From Chitinophagaceae bacterium (lineage in GTDB: Bacteria > Bacteroidota > Bacteroidia > Chitinophagales > Chitinophagaceae), in contig JADKAZ010000001.1 in NCBI GenBank assembly GCA_016719015.1, positions 1,426,001 to 1,490,000 on the forward strand: 64,000 nt of DNA, written 5' to 3'. Within the stretch, counting starts at the first letter, position 1; each line of letters opens with the position of its first letter. Under the pieces are notes generated by a model that searched no databases, was not told where the DNA came from, and saw nothing but the letters and a program-made list of their open reading frames with translations. Shown piece after piece: positions 8,049 to 16,651 of the stretch. The translations under genes were made by a program, and so were the position numbers.

Positions 8049-10163
8049 CTATTGTGTAATCGTAAGACTTCCGGCTACTGTAAATTTTTTATTGGACACC
8101 AGTTTGAAAATAGCTGTGCCGGTAACCTGCTGGCTGATGTTCAAAACACATTCACCACTACCTGCGGGATTGATAACAATCATAGCATTACCGGATAATA
8201 TCGCAGGTGGAATAATATTATTGGTCCAGTTAGATGCCACATCCCAGTTACCATTGCCGGTAAATGTATACGTAGCGGAGGCTGGAGGATTTACCGGCAC
8301 CGTACTCCGGAATAAACCTGCATTATGCCCATCAGCAGTATGACAAACAACATAGATATATCCAAATGTATCAAAACCAAATTCCAGCATATTGGAAAGA
8401 GGTGATGGTAATCCTGTTGAGCTTACGATCCAGTCAGTGGTAGCCGACCAGCCATTGGTATAATTAGCCATACGGACGCCATCGTTCTCACAGGCGATAT
8501 AGGCATTGTTACGCTGATCAAATACAAGGTCCTGTACACCATGTATCACCAGGTCGGGATCGGTAAATTGTGTCCACACATTTCCATTATCCTCCGGTGA
8601 TGAATACCAAAGGTTATGTGTCCACCAGTCACCACCGGCAAATATGACCCCGTTCACATCTGTTTCCACTTCAATAACATTTCCATACCAGGGAATACTG
8701 TTGCCAACTCCTAATGTAAAAGTTTGTCCACCATTATCAGAACGGGATACTCCTTCACTTTCACTACCGACGAATATGGTTGACTCCTTATTAAAATCAA
8801 TATCCCAGATAGCAGAAATTGTCAATGGGTTATTCAACCAGTTTGCGCCATTATTAATAGAATAGGATAATGTGGTGGCACCTGAAAACTGGGACGTAGC
8901 CCAGAGAGTATCTGCTTTATGTTGTTTGATCTTGGTGTACCTGTCACAACCGTTAGCGGCCACCAGTGTCCAGTTGTCGCCATTATTGGTGGAGCGATAG
9001 ATAGCACCTTTAGGTGTAGCATTAACGCCATGGCAAAGAATATCGCCTGCAGCATTGCTCATTATCTGCAAAGTGGGAAGATGACTAATACCGGTGTTCC
9101 GCAATTGCCAGGTAGTGCCATTATCCAATGATCGCCACGGTCCGGAACGGGTGCCAACAAACAGGGTTCCGTTTTGGGTGCTGGTAAAAGTAAGTACTAC
9201 TCTTCTTGCATCCATACCGGGATTCATATCATTCCAGACGCTGCCCCCATTGGTTGATTTGAATACACCCGAAGCACCTGCATATATATTTCCGGAAGGT
9301 GAAGCGGCTATGCTCCCAATCAGGGTAGTGTACATTCCTGATGACACAAGCGACCAGCTATCGCCGTTGTTGATGGAACGATAAAGAGCACCGGCTGCTG
9401 TGGTATTACCAATGAACAACCTGTTTTGCGCATCAGCAAAAACAAAAGAGGCATCTGCACCCGGTAAGCCTGTGTTAGCAGATACCCAGTTGCCCCCTGA
9501 TGTATGGCATCTGAAAACATTATTAGCATTACATGCAACATAGATAGTGTCGTTGGCACCCACCGTCATTTTAAAAACAAAATTATTAGACATGGCATTC
9601 CCTACGATGGTCCAGTTGTTGACACCGTTGAATTTATAAACACCGCTTGCAAAAGCACCGGCATATACTATTCCACCCGGCCCGGTGGCTATCGCTCTGC
9701 CAAGAGCAGGGAAATTAAAAGTGATATCGGTCCATATAGTTCCATCCCAGGAATAGATTTTACCGGTGGTGGCCATCATGTACATATTACCCCCGGCCCC
9801 GGTTGCAAATCCTGTTACTAAAATATTGGTGACCGGAAGTCCATTGTTGATGGCTGTCCAGGTGCCGGCAGAATATTGATACACTCCGTGGGTACCTGTA
9901 CCTGCAAACAATTTATCCGTGGAAGAGACCTGCAAACTCCTGATCAGTGAATCGGGTAAACCAAGGCTAATATTGGCCCAGGTGCTGCCATCATCAACGG
10001 ACCGGAATACGCCGTAGGTGGAAGTGCCTGCATAAACTATATTAGTGCTTGTAGTTGCGATGGAACTGATGCCCTCATTGGGACCGGGAACTTTTTGCCA
10101 GGTTACCTGTGCAGTAGTACAAAATGGTAACACAAGGACTACAAAGAGTAGTTGTTTGTTCAT
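8049..10163 (-). CDS. Exported BNR-repeat beta-propeller protein
   Basis: A 704-residue secreted protein. The ATG at 10161-10163 was chosen because it gives a clean signal peptide (MNKQLLFVVLVLPFCTTAQ); ten further codons upstream are in frame but not signal-like. The body is a long series of BNR/sortilin-like repeats of about 50 residues, each with an Asp-box-type element (SVDDGSTWANI, SINNGDSWSLV, SLDNGTTWQLR, STNNGDNWTLV, SDNGGQTFTLG) and a VYAGTS..GVFRS strand, which fold as one or two propellers. The final ~80 residues (YTFTGNGNWDVASNWTNN..) look like a beta-sandwich or G8-like repeat. I see no T9SS sorting domain at the C-terminus. The likely place is the cell surface or outside; the ligand is unknown. 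Confidence 0.8.
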   Translation of the reverse strand: MNKQLLFVVLVLPFCTTAQVTWQKVPGPNEGISSIATTSTNIVYAGTSTYGVFRSVDDGSTWANISLGLPDSLIRSLQVSSTDKLFAGTGTHGVYQYSAGTWTAINNGLPVTNILVTGFATGAGGNMYMMATTGKIYSWDGTIWTDITFNFPALGRAIATGPGGIVYAGAFASGVYKFNGVNNWTIVGNAMSNNFVFKMTVGANDTIYVACNANNVFRCHTSGGNWVSANTGLPGADASFVFADAQNRLFIGNTTAAGALYRSINNGDSWSLVSSGMYTTLIGSIAASPSGNIYAGASGVFKSTNGGSVWNDMNPGMDARRVVLTFTSTQNGTLFVGTRSGPWRSLDNGTTWQLRNTGISHLPTLQIMSNAAGDILCHGVNATPKGAIYRSTNNGDNWTLVAANGCDRYTKIKQHKADTLWATSQFSGATTLSYSINNGANWLNNPLTISAIWDIDFNKESTIFVGSESEGVSRSDNGGQTFTLGVGNSIPWYGNVIEVETDVNGVIFAGGDWWTHNLWYSSPEDNGNVWTQFTDPDLVIHGVQDLVFDQRNNAYIACENDGVRMANYTNGWSATTDWIVSSTGLPSPLSNMLEFGFDTFGYIYVVCHTADGHNAGLFRSTVPVNPPASATYTFTGNGNWDVASNWTNNIIPPAILSGNAMIVINPAGSGECVLNISQQVTGTAIFKLVSNKKFTVAGSLTITQ

Positions 10164-10469
10164 AAGAAGGTTTAAACGCTGCCAGTTCATCACTGTCAGC
10201 AGTTGGCAATTGGATTTTACCTTCTTAAAGATAATTTTATTTTTTTCATTATCTGCATAAAGCCCTGTACTTCTTTACAAGAAAAATAAAACAATCAAAT
10301 GGCCAATGCTTTATGAATTTCATCCAACAACTGATATAGTCCAATATTGTTAATAAGACAACCTATTCCTATTTTATTGGGAAAAAGAATGAGGAAGTAC
10401 AAAAGTGTTTGTTTCGTTTTAATGAACTCCTTGCAGGTGACTCATCATGAAAAAGAGCATTAATCATTT
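10164..10469. other. Intergenic region, no gene seen
   Basis: About 306 bp between the propeller gene start and the end of the next minus-strand gene. I see AT-rich sequence and short imperfect inverted repeats, but no convincing coding frame, RNA gene or terminator. The part next to 10164 should hold the promoter of the propeller gene. Confidence 0.4.
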
Positions 10470-11306
10470 TTAAAAACTTATGTCCCTCACCGGGTGTATC
10501 TCCCAAGCAGACTCACCTTCTACTTCCCGGCATTTGGCAGGTTTTGTAGCATGGTGCGAGTCGAAAAACAAAGAGCCCCGGATGCTGATACGTCGGTGAC
10601 TCTGCAAAAACCCGTTGCTGCCGCATAATGGAATGTCACTCATTTCCCGGATTGCTTTTTCCCGTAGTTCAATAAAATGCTGTTTCTCCTCTGCTGTCCC
10701 ATCTCCAGGCACTCCTGATATTTCTGCATTGAAGACCCGGGTAACACCTTTCTTGTAGACCGGAGTATTGCCAATAAGCAAGTGCAGGTCATTGTCTCCT
10801 TCTACAGTAATAGTGTATAGGTATGCTTTTACTATAATCACATTCCGGTCTTCCTGTTCTACCCGTTCATTTCTATGGCCAATGGCAAGGCTGCGCATAA
10901 AGTCATTGCTTTCCAGCTTACGGAAAAGAGCCGGTATTGTTCTGTAACTTTTATATGCCTTATCAGAATAAGTAGTCTTCGGTATTTTTCTTACACTACC
11001 TGTAAAAGGATCGTTGGCACCGACTCTGTTATTCCGTATAGGCACCTCATCATCACTAACACTATCCATGAGTATGGCATGGTGCGCCGACAGCGGTAAT
11101 ATGGCCTGACCAGGAATTTTTTTAAGCAGGATTTTTTTACCCGTAGCTGCCACATAATATACCAGGTCCCTATCAGTTTGCTCCTCCAGCGAATACACCC
11201 GGGCTGTGCTATCGTTAAATACTTTGTTGGCCAGCCTAGTACTGATTCTTCTGCTGCTATTACAAGCAGTGAATGCAAACAGAATTAAAACATATGTGTA
11301 TTTCAT
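10470..11306 (-). CDS. Hypothetical lipoprotein, 278 aa
   Basis: An exported lipoprotein (MKYTYVLILFAFTAC, Cys at residue 15) of unknown function. The mature part is mixed alpha/beta. The last third contains a Cys-containing, His-rich segment (GSLFFDSHHATKPAKCREVEGESAWEIHPV); this AWEIHPV ending occurs in proteins with a nuclease- or SH3-like fold, which gives only a hint. The start codon faces that of the OB-fold gene at 11442 across a 135-bp divergent promoter region that contains an inverted-repeat array. Confidence 0.65.
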   Translation of the reverse strand: MKYTYVLILFAFTACNSSRRISTRLANKVFNDSTARVYSLEEQTDRDLVYYVAATGKKILLKKIPGQAILPLSAHHAILMDSVSDDEVPIRNNRVGANDPFTGSVRKIPKTTYSDKAYKSYRTIPALFRKLESNDFMRSLAIGHRNERVEQEDRNVIIVKAYLYTITVEGDNDLHLLIGNTPVYKKGVTRVFNAEISGVPGDGTAEEKQHFIELREKAIREMSDIPLCGSNGFLQSHRRISIRGSLFFDSHHATKPAKCREVEGESAWEIHPVRDISF

Positions 11307-11357
11307 ATTAGTTGGTTGTATAGTGCTAATAAAATTCGGTTATATCCTTTATATAGG

Positions 11358-11438
11358 CAATAACCCTTTTGGGTTATTGGATAACATCTGTTGTAAAGAG
11401 TATTCAAGCCCTACCTTTACATTTTATATCAATAACCC
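11358..11438. promoter_or_regulatory. Three related 9-bp half-sites in a divergent promoter region
   Basis: CAATAACCC (11358-11366), its complement GGGTTATTG (11371-11379), and a second CAATAACCC (11430-11438) ending three bases before the start codon of the downstream + strand gene. The first two form a perfect 9-bp hairpin with a TTTT loop. The third copy is identical to the first. The arrangement suits a DNA operator for a dimeric regulator, or competing RNA pairing if transcription starts upstream. Confidence 0.4.
11391..11419 (+). promoter_or_regulatory. Bacteroidota-type promoter for the gene at 11442
   Basis: TTG at 11391-11393 and TACCTTTA at 11412-11419 match the -33 (TTTG/TTG) and -7 (TAnnTTTG) elements used in Bacteroidota, with an 18-bp spacer. 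Transcription would start near 11425, about 16 bp before the ATG. The upstream hairpin would then be outside the transcript and act, if at all, as an operator. Confidence 0.4.
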
Positions 11439-11441
11439 AAC

Positions 11442-11804
11442 ATGAAAAAAGGATTAGTAGCTCTCGCAGCACTCTTGCTGACAGTCACCTCATTTGCACA
11501 ACAGAAAATAAAAACAGAAGACCTTAGTAAACATGTTGGCGACTCCGTTACCTTCTGTACCAAAATTTTCGGTGGTATATTTTTGGACCGTAGCAAAGAA
11601 CAACTTACTTTATTAAATGCCGGCGGCAATTATCCCAATGCACCGCTTACTATCGTTATTGGATCGGACACCAGGGAGAAGTTTGCCAACAAACCCGAAG
11701 TGTTTTACAAAGACAAAGAAGTATGCATCACCGGAAAAATCAGTTTGTACAAAGAGAAGCCACAGATTGTGGTATGTAACGAAAAGCAGCTTGTTGTGAA
11801 GTAA
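11442..11804 (+). CDS. Exported OB-fold-like small protein
   Basis: A 120-residue protein with a signal peptide (MKKGLVALAALLLTVTSFAQQ). The mature 100 residues look like an OB-fold: DLSKHVGDSVTFCTKIFGGIFLDRSKEQLTLLNAG, LTIVIGSDTREKF and KEVCITGKISLYKEKPQIVVCNEKQL. The last pattern (strong 'V.GKIS.YK.KPQIVV') is typical of small bacterial OB-fold domains that bind nucleic acid or oligosaccharide. Two Cys in the mature part could form a disulfide in the periplasm. The function is not known. It is probably monocistronic. Confidence 0.7.
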   Translation: MKKGLVALAALLLTVTSFAQQKIKTEDLSKHVGDSVTFCTKIFGGIFLDRSKEQLTLLNAGGNYPNAPLTIVIGSDTREKFANKPEVFYKDKEVCITGKISLYKEKPQIVVCNEKQLVVK

Positions 11805-11993
11805 TTACAGGTCAGTTTTCCAGTTGACCACCATTTATAGCAAACCGAATCTCTTTCGCTTTCAACCTTCTTTTTAAACCAATCGGCACTTTCCTGTTTT
11901 GGGCGTTTCTGTTTGTATTTCAAGCATTTCTGCAATAGGGCATTCCCACCCGGCTGATTTTGTGCTTATCTTAATGCATTAAACCAATCATCT

Positions 11994-12737
11994 ATGCAGT
12001 GGGAAAAAACAATCACCATTATTACAGGTGCCAGTTCAGGTATCGGAAAAGCTACGCTTGAATTATTAAGAGCCGAAGGAAGTATTGTTTACAACCTCGA
12101 TTATCAGGCTCCTGCTACACCCGATCCATTCTTTATACACTGTGATGTGGGAAATAAAACGGAAGTAGCGAATGCTATCCGTACCATTTATGAAAAAGAA
12201 AAACGGATCGATTTTCTTTTTACCAATGCAGGGATGCACTTGTTTGCCACTCTTGAGGAAACAAGCGATGAACAATTAGAAAGGCTGGTATCAACTAACC
12301 TGCTCGGCACTTTTTATTTGCTGAAAGCAGTGATACCGATCATGAAGGAACAACAAAAAGGAAGTATTGTGCTGATGGGATCGGACCAGGCATTTGTTGG
12401 CAAGGGCAGTAGTTCCGTATATGGTATGACCAAAGGCGCCATTGGGCAGCTTACAAAAAGTACCGCTATTGATTATGCACCGTTTAATATCAGGGTCAAT
12501 TGTATTTGCCCGGGCACTATTCAATCTCCGTTATTGGATAAGGCGGTGCAACAATTTGTTGCTAAGACCGGTGAAGAAATCAATGCTGTTTATACCTCTC
12601 TTGATAAGGTACAACCATTGGGCCGGATTGGCCAACCGGAAGAAATTGCGAAAGCAGTGCGGTTTCTTTTATCGGATGACAGTTCGTTTACTACCGGTTG
12701 TCTTTTTGCAGTGGATGGCGGGTATACTTGTCAATAG
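11994..12737 (+). CDS. SDR family NAD(P)-dependent oxidoreductase
   Basis: A 247-residue classical short-chain dehydrogenase. It has the TGASSGIGKA nucleotide-binding Gly motif near residue 12, NAG at about 80 (FTNAGMH), the catalytic Ser region (GSIVLMGSDQAF) and the YGMTKGA motif (Tyr-x-x-x-Lys) around 145-150, then CPGTIQSPLL and a C-terminal GxxFAVDGGY. An acidic-type NAD contact is suggested by NLDYQ after the second strand. The substrate is unknown; the sequence resembles the glucose/ribitol dehydrogenase-like group. A second SDR lies at 29879-30631. Confidence 0.9.
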   Translation: MQWEKTITIITGASSGIGKATLELLRAEGSIVYNLDYQAPATPDPFFIHCDVGNKTEVANAIRTIYEKEKRIDFLFTNAGMHLFATLEETSDEQLERLVSTNLLGTFYLLKAVIPIMKEQQKGSIVLMGSDQAFVGKGSSSVYGMTKGAIGQLTKSTAIDYAPFNIRVNCICPGTIQSPLLDKAVQQFVAKTGEEINAVYTSLDKVQPLGRIGQPEEIAKAVRFLLSDDSSFTTGCLFAVDGGYTCQ

Positions 12738-12759
12738 TTTGTTAGCTTAATCATTTTTC

Positions 12760-12809
12760 GGTTGGTGGAGATACTTCGTCCCGCCTTAGGCGGGATCAGT
12801 ACACCAACC
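12760..12809. repeat. GGTTGGTG/CACCAACC hairpin with a nested palindrome
   Basis: The outer arms CGGTTGGTG (12760-12768) and CACCAACC (12802-12809) enclose an inner perfect hairpin CCCGCC-TTA-GGCGGG (12780-12794). The outer element recurs at 17868-17893 without the inner insertion. The sequence lies between the SDR gene and the convergent gene at 12870. Confidence 0.6.
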
Positions 12810-12869
12810 AAGGCATGTTACTTTTACTAAATAACTGACAGGTATAAACTGCAACTTTCGCAAAGCAGG

Positions 12870-14003
12870 TTAATTTTTCTTTTTAGGTTTCACCAATCGC
12901 AGCTTCCAGGTAATAGTTGTCTTTCCGTCAGGTGTAGTTGTAGAGCCTGATAAAGTATCCCGGTTTTTTGCATCCGTTTTTCCTGTAACATCAAAACCCG
13001 ATGCATCAATTTTTTGTTCCGGCATACTTTGCGCATCATTCGTAGGAGGATTTTCCTTATTGCAACCTGATTCCGACCTGGTTGTTTCAATTTTGGACAC
13101 CAGCGTTCCGCTGGGCGTTGGTACAAAGATTTTGTAATTACCCTCATTATCAATCGAAACAGAGACTGGGAGATTGTCTGATCCTCCGCCTAATTGAGTA
13201 AAAACTTCTGAATAATTTAAACTGTAGCCTGTCCAATAAAGGTTTCCGCCTTTCGGACGGCAATAAACTTCACCACTGGTTATGTGTTTCTTTTCAGATA
13301 GAATTTTTGATCTCATCCACACTCTTGCTATTGTTTTATTGGCAGAAACATCACTGCCCGGCTTAGGCGGTAACAGGGTGGCCACAATTGTGTTTTGTGA
13401 CGAGTAAGTTTCTGTTTTTGTTCGGCTGGTATTCCTCGTAGCCGCATGAGCCGCACCCTTATCAGTTGTCACTTTGGTTTCATTCGAGAGGTATACATAT
13501 TTTACTTCCCCAACCCAATGCGGTTTACAGTTATCTGGCAGGCTGGAACCAAGCTGCCCGACGATACTTTTGGCAATTTGTTTTGCATCTGTTCCGGTCT
13601 GGCGGGCAACAGTTGTTCCCGTTTGCGGATTCATTACAAAAACCGTGTAAGAGGTAGTACCCCCGACTCCGGGCATTGCCGAAACACTCATTACATAACT
13701 TGCTCCCATCAGGTTTGCGATGTCTGTTAAGACTTGCTGCGGATCACCGCCTTCGAGTAAATTCTTTTCCCGTTCACTCTCAATTACATTGCGGATATCC
13801 TCGTCGTCCATTATATCCACACATGGTTTTTCCTTGTTTAATGCGGACTCTAACTCACTTCTGAGATTCGAAGTGGCATTTTCTCCGCCATTAGCTTTGC
13901 TGGTATTATCGTGGATGACGATGGAAGAACCAGTTTGAGATTGAGCAAGGGGAGCAGCAAAAGTCAACACCAACAGCAGTATTGTTTGAAGTAAGGTTTT
14001 CAT
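12870..14003 (-). CDS. CsgG-like N-terminal domain protein, exported
   Basis: A 377-residue exported protein (signal peptide MKTLLQTILLLVLTFAAPLAQSQ). Residues ~25-165 resemble the CsgG/LpoB-type domain that senses or organises envelope complexes: IVIHDNTSK, SELESALNKEKPCVDIMDDEDIRNVIESEREKNLLE, then LMGASYVMSVSAMPGVGGTTSYTVFVMNPQTGTTVARQTG. The middle (ARVWMRSKILSEKKHITSGEVYCRPKGGN) and C-terminal third (KTTITWKLRLVKPKKKN) are unlike the family and carry an Asn/Ser/Thr-rich linker. It lacks a lipobox. The role is not known; a regulatory or pore-associated envelope function is the best guess. Confidence 0.6.
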   Translation of the reverse strand: MKTLLQTILLLVLTFAAPLAQSQTGSSIVIHDNTSKANGGENATSNLRSELESALNKEKPCVDIMDDEDIRNVIESEREKNLLEGGDPQQVLTDIANLMGASYVMSVSAMPGVGGTTSYTVFVMNPQTGTTVARQTGTDAKQIAKSIVGQLGSSLPDNCKPHWVGEVKYVYLSNETKVTTDKGAAHAATRNTSRTKTETYSSQNTIVATLLPPKPGSDVSANKTIARVWMRSKILSEKKHITSGEVYCRPKGGNLYWTGYSLNYSEVFTQLGGGSDNLPVSVSIDNEGNYKIFVPTPSGTLVSKIETTRSESGCNKENPPTNDAQSMPEQKIDASGFDVTGKTDAKNRDTLSGSTTTPDGKTTITWKLRLVKPKKKN

Positions 14004-14510
14004 TGCAGTAGCTTTTATTTTATTTCTTAATAATTAAAAGCTGAATCATCCGGGCATCTGTCTTTGTTTATTGCAGACTCTGTATACCAATCGCCTTTTG
14101 TGCCTTAAAAAGAATTTTGATACAGGATCAACACCAGCATACCCACCACTCCACAGATGATGCAGGTAAACGTTTTCGTATTTCGATTTTGAATCAAAGT
14201 AATACAAGTATTCTGTTGAATACAATGACTTTGATTACTGTTGCACATAACCTTTACACCGTTGCAGGTATTATGTACGGCCTGGCTGTAGCGCAGAAAA
14301 CCGGAAACACCAACAGAGACTGGCTAATCAGGCGGAGGTAATGAAATCAGTATGCGGGATGGCAATATCTGCAGCACCTGATAGCCGCAAGGGAAAATAA
14401 TCATTGGAGGGAAACAAATTTATTTCCCGGAAACAGCTATATTTAAGTTCTTCTATCCCTCTGAACCTGTTTTCCCTCCCTGTTCATTCTTCATCAAAAA
14501 ACAAAATAAA
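14004..14510. other. Intergenic region, probable promoter of the ABM-type lipoprotein
   Basis: About 507 bp between divergent genes. The left end should hold the promoter of the CsgG-like gene and the right end that of the lipoprotein gene. An inverted pair GGAGGGAAA (14407-14415) and TTTCCCTCC (14471-14479) frames the region 30-100 bp before the lipoprotein start and could be a regulator site. A 74-codon open frame at 14117-14341 looks non-coding and is not annotated. Confidence 0.35.
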
Positions 14511-15242
14511 ATGAAAAGATTCAATCCTTTCAGAGCCCTGATTTTATTCACGGCAATGACTTTATTATTCGCTTCCTGTAATAGCGGTGATAAAAAAACA
14601 ACGGAGACGCCAACAGGCGATACCACCACCACACCAGATGTAAAAGTTAATACCATTGTTACCACTCCTCAACTCATGGGTATGATCAAGCATAAGGTGA
14701 AAGATTATGCAGCCTGGAAAGCTGCATATGACAGTCATGATTCTGCCCGGCTGGCTAACGGATTGCACAGTTATGTAATCGGAAGGGGCATGGATGATTC
14801 AATGATGGTATTAATAGCCATGAAAGCTGACGACCTGGAAAAAGCCAAAGCATTTGCCAAAGACCCTTCACTGAAAGAACGTATGCAAAAAGGTGGCGTT
14901 GTTGGTGCTCCTGAAATTTCATTTGTCAATGTAGTATGGCAGGATACGGTTAATGTAGGCAGCATTCCCCGTGTGATAACCAGCTTTACGGTAAAAGACT
15001 TTGATACCGCTAAAAAAGGTTTTGAAGAAGGCAGGCAGGAAAGGATGGATAATGGTATTACAGACAGACAATATGGCCATGATGCAGATGATAACCACAA
15101 AGTATCGATGGTAACAGCCCTTAAAGATGTTGACAAAGCAAAAGCTTACTGGGGATCTGATGCGATAAAGAAAAGAATAGAAGCCGGTGGACTTACCACC
15201 CAACCGCAGCGTTTTATCTTTAACATTGTAGCACGGTATTGA
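14511..15242 (+). CDS. Lipoprotein with two antibiotic-biosynthesis-monooxygenase-like domains
   Basis: A 243-residue protein: lipoprotein signal (MKRFNPFRALILFTAMTLLFASC), an acidic Thr-rich linker, and two tandem copies of an ~85-residue dimeric alpha/beta-barrel-like unit. Each unit has a strand, a Trp or Phe helix (KVKDYAAWKAAYDSHDSARL and TVKDFDTAKKGFEEGRQERM), a G(I/L)xxxxxG strand, a VTALKDVDKAKAY-type helix and a final LKERMQKGGVVGAPEISFVNVVW or IKKRIEAGGLTTQPQRFIFNIV block. Because a single unit usually dimerises, the fusion may mimic a dimer. A hairpin terminator follows at 15262-15294. Function unknown. Confidence 0.75.
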   Translation: MKRFNPFRALILFTAMTLLFASCNSGDKKTTETPTGDTTTTPDVKVNTIVTTPQLMGMIKHKVKDYAAWKAAYDSHDSARLANGLHSYVIGRGMDDSMMVLIAMKADDLEKAKAFAKDPSLKERMQKGGVVGAPEISFVNVVWQDTVNVGSIPRVITSFTVKDFDTAKKGFEEGRQERMDNGITDRQYGHDADDNHKVSMVTALKDVDKAKAYWGSDAIKKRIEAGGLTTQPQRFIFNIVARY

Positions 15243-15261
15243 TAAAAAATGAATAGTTATT

Positions 15262-15294
15262 AAAAAAGATGAGGCAACTGCTTCATCTTTTTTT
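15262..15294 (+). terminator. Rho-independent terminator
   Basis: AAAAAGATGA (15263-15272) pairs with TCATCTTTTT (15283-15292), a GC pair and a small loop between them, and the 3' arm runs into further T. It starts 20 bp after the stop codon of the ABM-type lipoprotein gene. Confidence 0.75.
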
Positions 15295-15441
15295 GTTGTG
15301 TAATACCGGGAAAGCAGGAGATTGTATTACCGGCAAACGGGTATTTGTTCTGTGCGGTTGTTGCAGTATAAAAAGAACCTGCAGTAAAAAACAACAACCG
15401 AAGCGTTTTACTATAACTGAACACCCGCCAGGGCGGAACTT

Positions 15442-15783
15442 TTAAAATCGTAAACGAATCATACCTGCACACTGGTGGGTGGCATTTCTAAGTCTATAGC
15501 CGAGAATATAAATGCCTTTGTGCCAGACATCTGTTTTTCCGGGGATAAGCCACAACCCATGATACCCGTTGGTGCCCTGGGTAACAAACTGGTCTATTTC
15601 CACATGTTCTACTATTCCGGTAGGGGAAAAAAGATTGGTAAATAATTCTGCATCATTGGGGCCGAAGCCTGCATATAAACTTCCATCGGCTTCTGTAACA
15701 CAGATAACAACATACACCGGCTGGCGGTTTCTTCTGTCTGCATCACCATAATGGACAATTTGTTCGGTGTGGATCTTTTGCAT
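15442..15783 (-). CDS. Hypothetical protein, 113 aa
   Basis: A small soluble protein without recognisable family. It is rich in beta-strand pattern (RNRQPVYVVICVTEADGSLYAGFG, GYHGLWLIPGKTDVWHKGIYILGYRL). The only marked features are a DADRRNRQPVY segment and two Cys. The stretch just upstream of its ATG (about 15784-15810) consists of loosely repeated GTTTATA-like 8-mers. It is a single gene with about 90 bp before the next one on the same strand. Confidence 0.5.
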   Translation of the reverse strand: MQKIHTEQIVHYGDADRRNRQPVYVVICVTEADGSLYAGFGPNDAELFTNLFSPTGIVEHVEIDQFVTQGTNGYHGLWLIPGKTDVWHKGIYILGYRLRNATHQCAGMIRLRF

Positions 15784-15873
15784 GGTTTATAGTTTAAGGT
15801 TTATAATTTATTGATGGAAGAAAACATTAACCAAGACCTATTACTTTAACTGAACTAGGCCAAGGTGAAAATT

Positions 15874-16125
15874 TTAATTAAATGATCCGTCCAACACCGC
15901 ATCCAACCCGGCAGGTTTAATTTCTACCGTAAAGCTATCCACTCCTTTCTTTGCATATTGCGCCACAAACCGGGCTTTTGTAAGCTCAGTGAGATAAACA
16001 TCAATGTCGTTTTTGGAAAGACCGATATTTTTGGAGAGGGTATTAAAACTATACCGCACTGCTTTGCCATCAACAGCATCTTCACTGAGAACCTTAAGTA
16101 TTGCAATCTTGTGTTGATCCGACAT
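15874..16125 (-). CDS. Small winged-helix-like protein, 83 aa
   Basis: An 83-residue protein whose pattern is that of a winged-helix DNA-binding domain: a first helix (HKIAILKVLSEDAV), a turn-helix pair (YSFNTLSKNIGLSKNDIDVYLTELTKARFVAQYA, in which LSKNIGLSKNDIDVYL would be the HTH) and a wing (DSFTVEIKPAGLDAVL). No other domain is present. A role as transcription regulator or in protein interaction is inferred only from the fold-like pattern. It may be part of the accessory region that starts here. Confidence 0.6.
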   Translation of the reverse strand: MSDQHKIAILKVLSEDAVDGKAVRYSFNTLSKNIGLSKNDIDVYLTELTKARFVAQYAKKGVDSFTVEIKPAGLDAVLDGSFN

Positions 16126-16159
16126 GTGTTAAAAGTAAGGGAGAAAGTTCAATAATTAC

Positions 16160-16240
16160 TACGGAGCGATGTCATGCCGGGCCTGACCCGGTATCTTTTT
16201 CTTTTTTATTAATTCTGTGTGCTTCGGTGGAAACTAAGCA
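16160..16240. repeat. Dispersed intergenic repeat, copy 1
   Basis: The copy reads ACGGAGCGATGTCATGCC... with the internal near-palindrome ATGCCGGGCCTGACCCGGTAT, a T-rich stretch (TCTTTTTCTTTTT), and an end GTGGAAACTAAGCA. Copies 2 and 3 lie at 16572-16651 and 17998-18074. The palindromic core and intergenic location suggest a REP-like element. Confidence 0.75.
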
Positions 16241-16302
16241 CATCAGGGAATGGAGGAATGAATATGTTGAGAAGCGAGATAATATTTTTTCTTGCTTTTC
16301 TT

Positions 16303-16342
16303 TTTGCCTTGATGCAAAAAGAAACAAAAAAATCAAGGCAAA
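16303..16342. repeat. Inverted repeat TTTGCCTTGAT / ATCAAGGCAAA
   Basis: Two perfect 11-bp arms (16303-16313 and 16332-16342) separated by 18 bp of A-rich sequence. The element is of a kind often seen between genes in Bacteroidota. It could form a hairpin in either strand. Confidence 0.6.
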
Positions 16343-16571
16343 CGCCATTGCTCCGCAGGCTTTGCCATCCCCCGCCCCCTTTTCTGTTTTGTCTGCGTCC
16401 TTTTTTTTTGATTAGGGATGATTGAAGCAATGTGTAAGACTCTGCTGCTTGTTTTGGTTGGCAACGAAAAGTGCTGTGTTCCGCCTTGAAAGTGTTTATG
16501 ATAAATAGAGGTTTATACTACGGCGGAACAAGGCACCGGGAAAGGTTGATTGTTTGAGTAAGTGGTTATGC

Positions 16572-16651
16572 TACGAAGCGATGTCATGCCGGGCTTGACC
16601 CGGTATCTTTTTCTTTTTTATTAATTCTGTGTGCTTTGTGGAAACTAAGCA
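16572..16651. repeat. Dispersed intergenic repeat, copy 2, overlapping a coding frame
   Basis: Shares with copies 1 and 3 the AGCGATGTCATGCCGGG..TGACCCGGTATC core, T-rich stretch and GGAAACTAAGCA end. It covers the 3' end of the reading frame at 16584-16955, so the last ~23 codons of that frame (KAHRINKKEKDTGSS..) are repeat DNA read in frame. Confidence 0.75.

Larger units (their letters stand above)
16126..16583. other. Intergenic repeat-rich region
   Basis: About 458 bp without a convincing gene. It holds copy 1 of the ~80-bp dispersed repeat (16160-16240), an inverted repeat at 16303-16342, and an interrupted GC-rich stretch between them. A short open frame of 68 codons over the inverted repeat looks like a by-product of the repeat. 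Confidence 0.5.

Noticed and set aside
14117..14341. 74-codon open frame on the + strand
   Set aside because: Unusual composition (His/Gln-rich start, no conserved look), no neighbour in operon spacing, and it lies in the promoter region of two genes. Likely non-coding.
16219..16425. 68-codon + strand frame with a hydrophobic stretch and Pro-run
   Set aside because: It covers the end of a dispersed repeat and an inverted repeat; hydrophobic look comes from the T-rich DNA.
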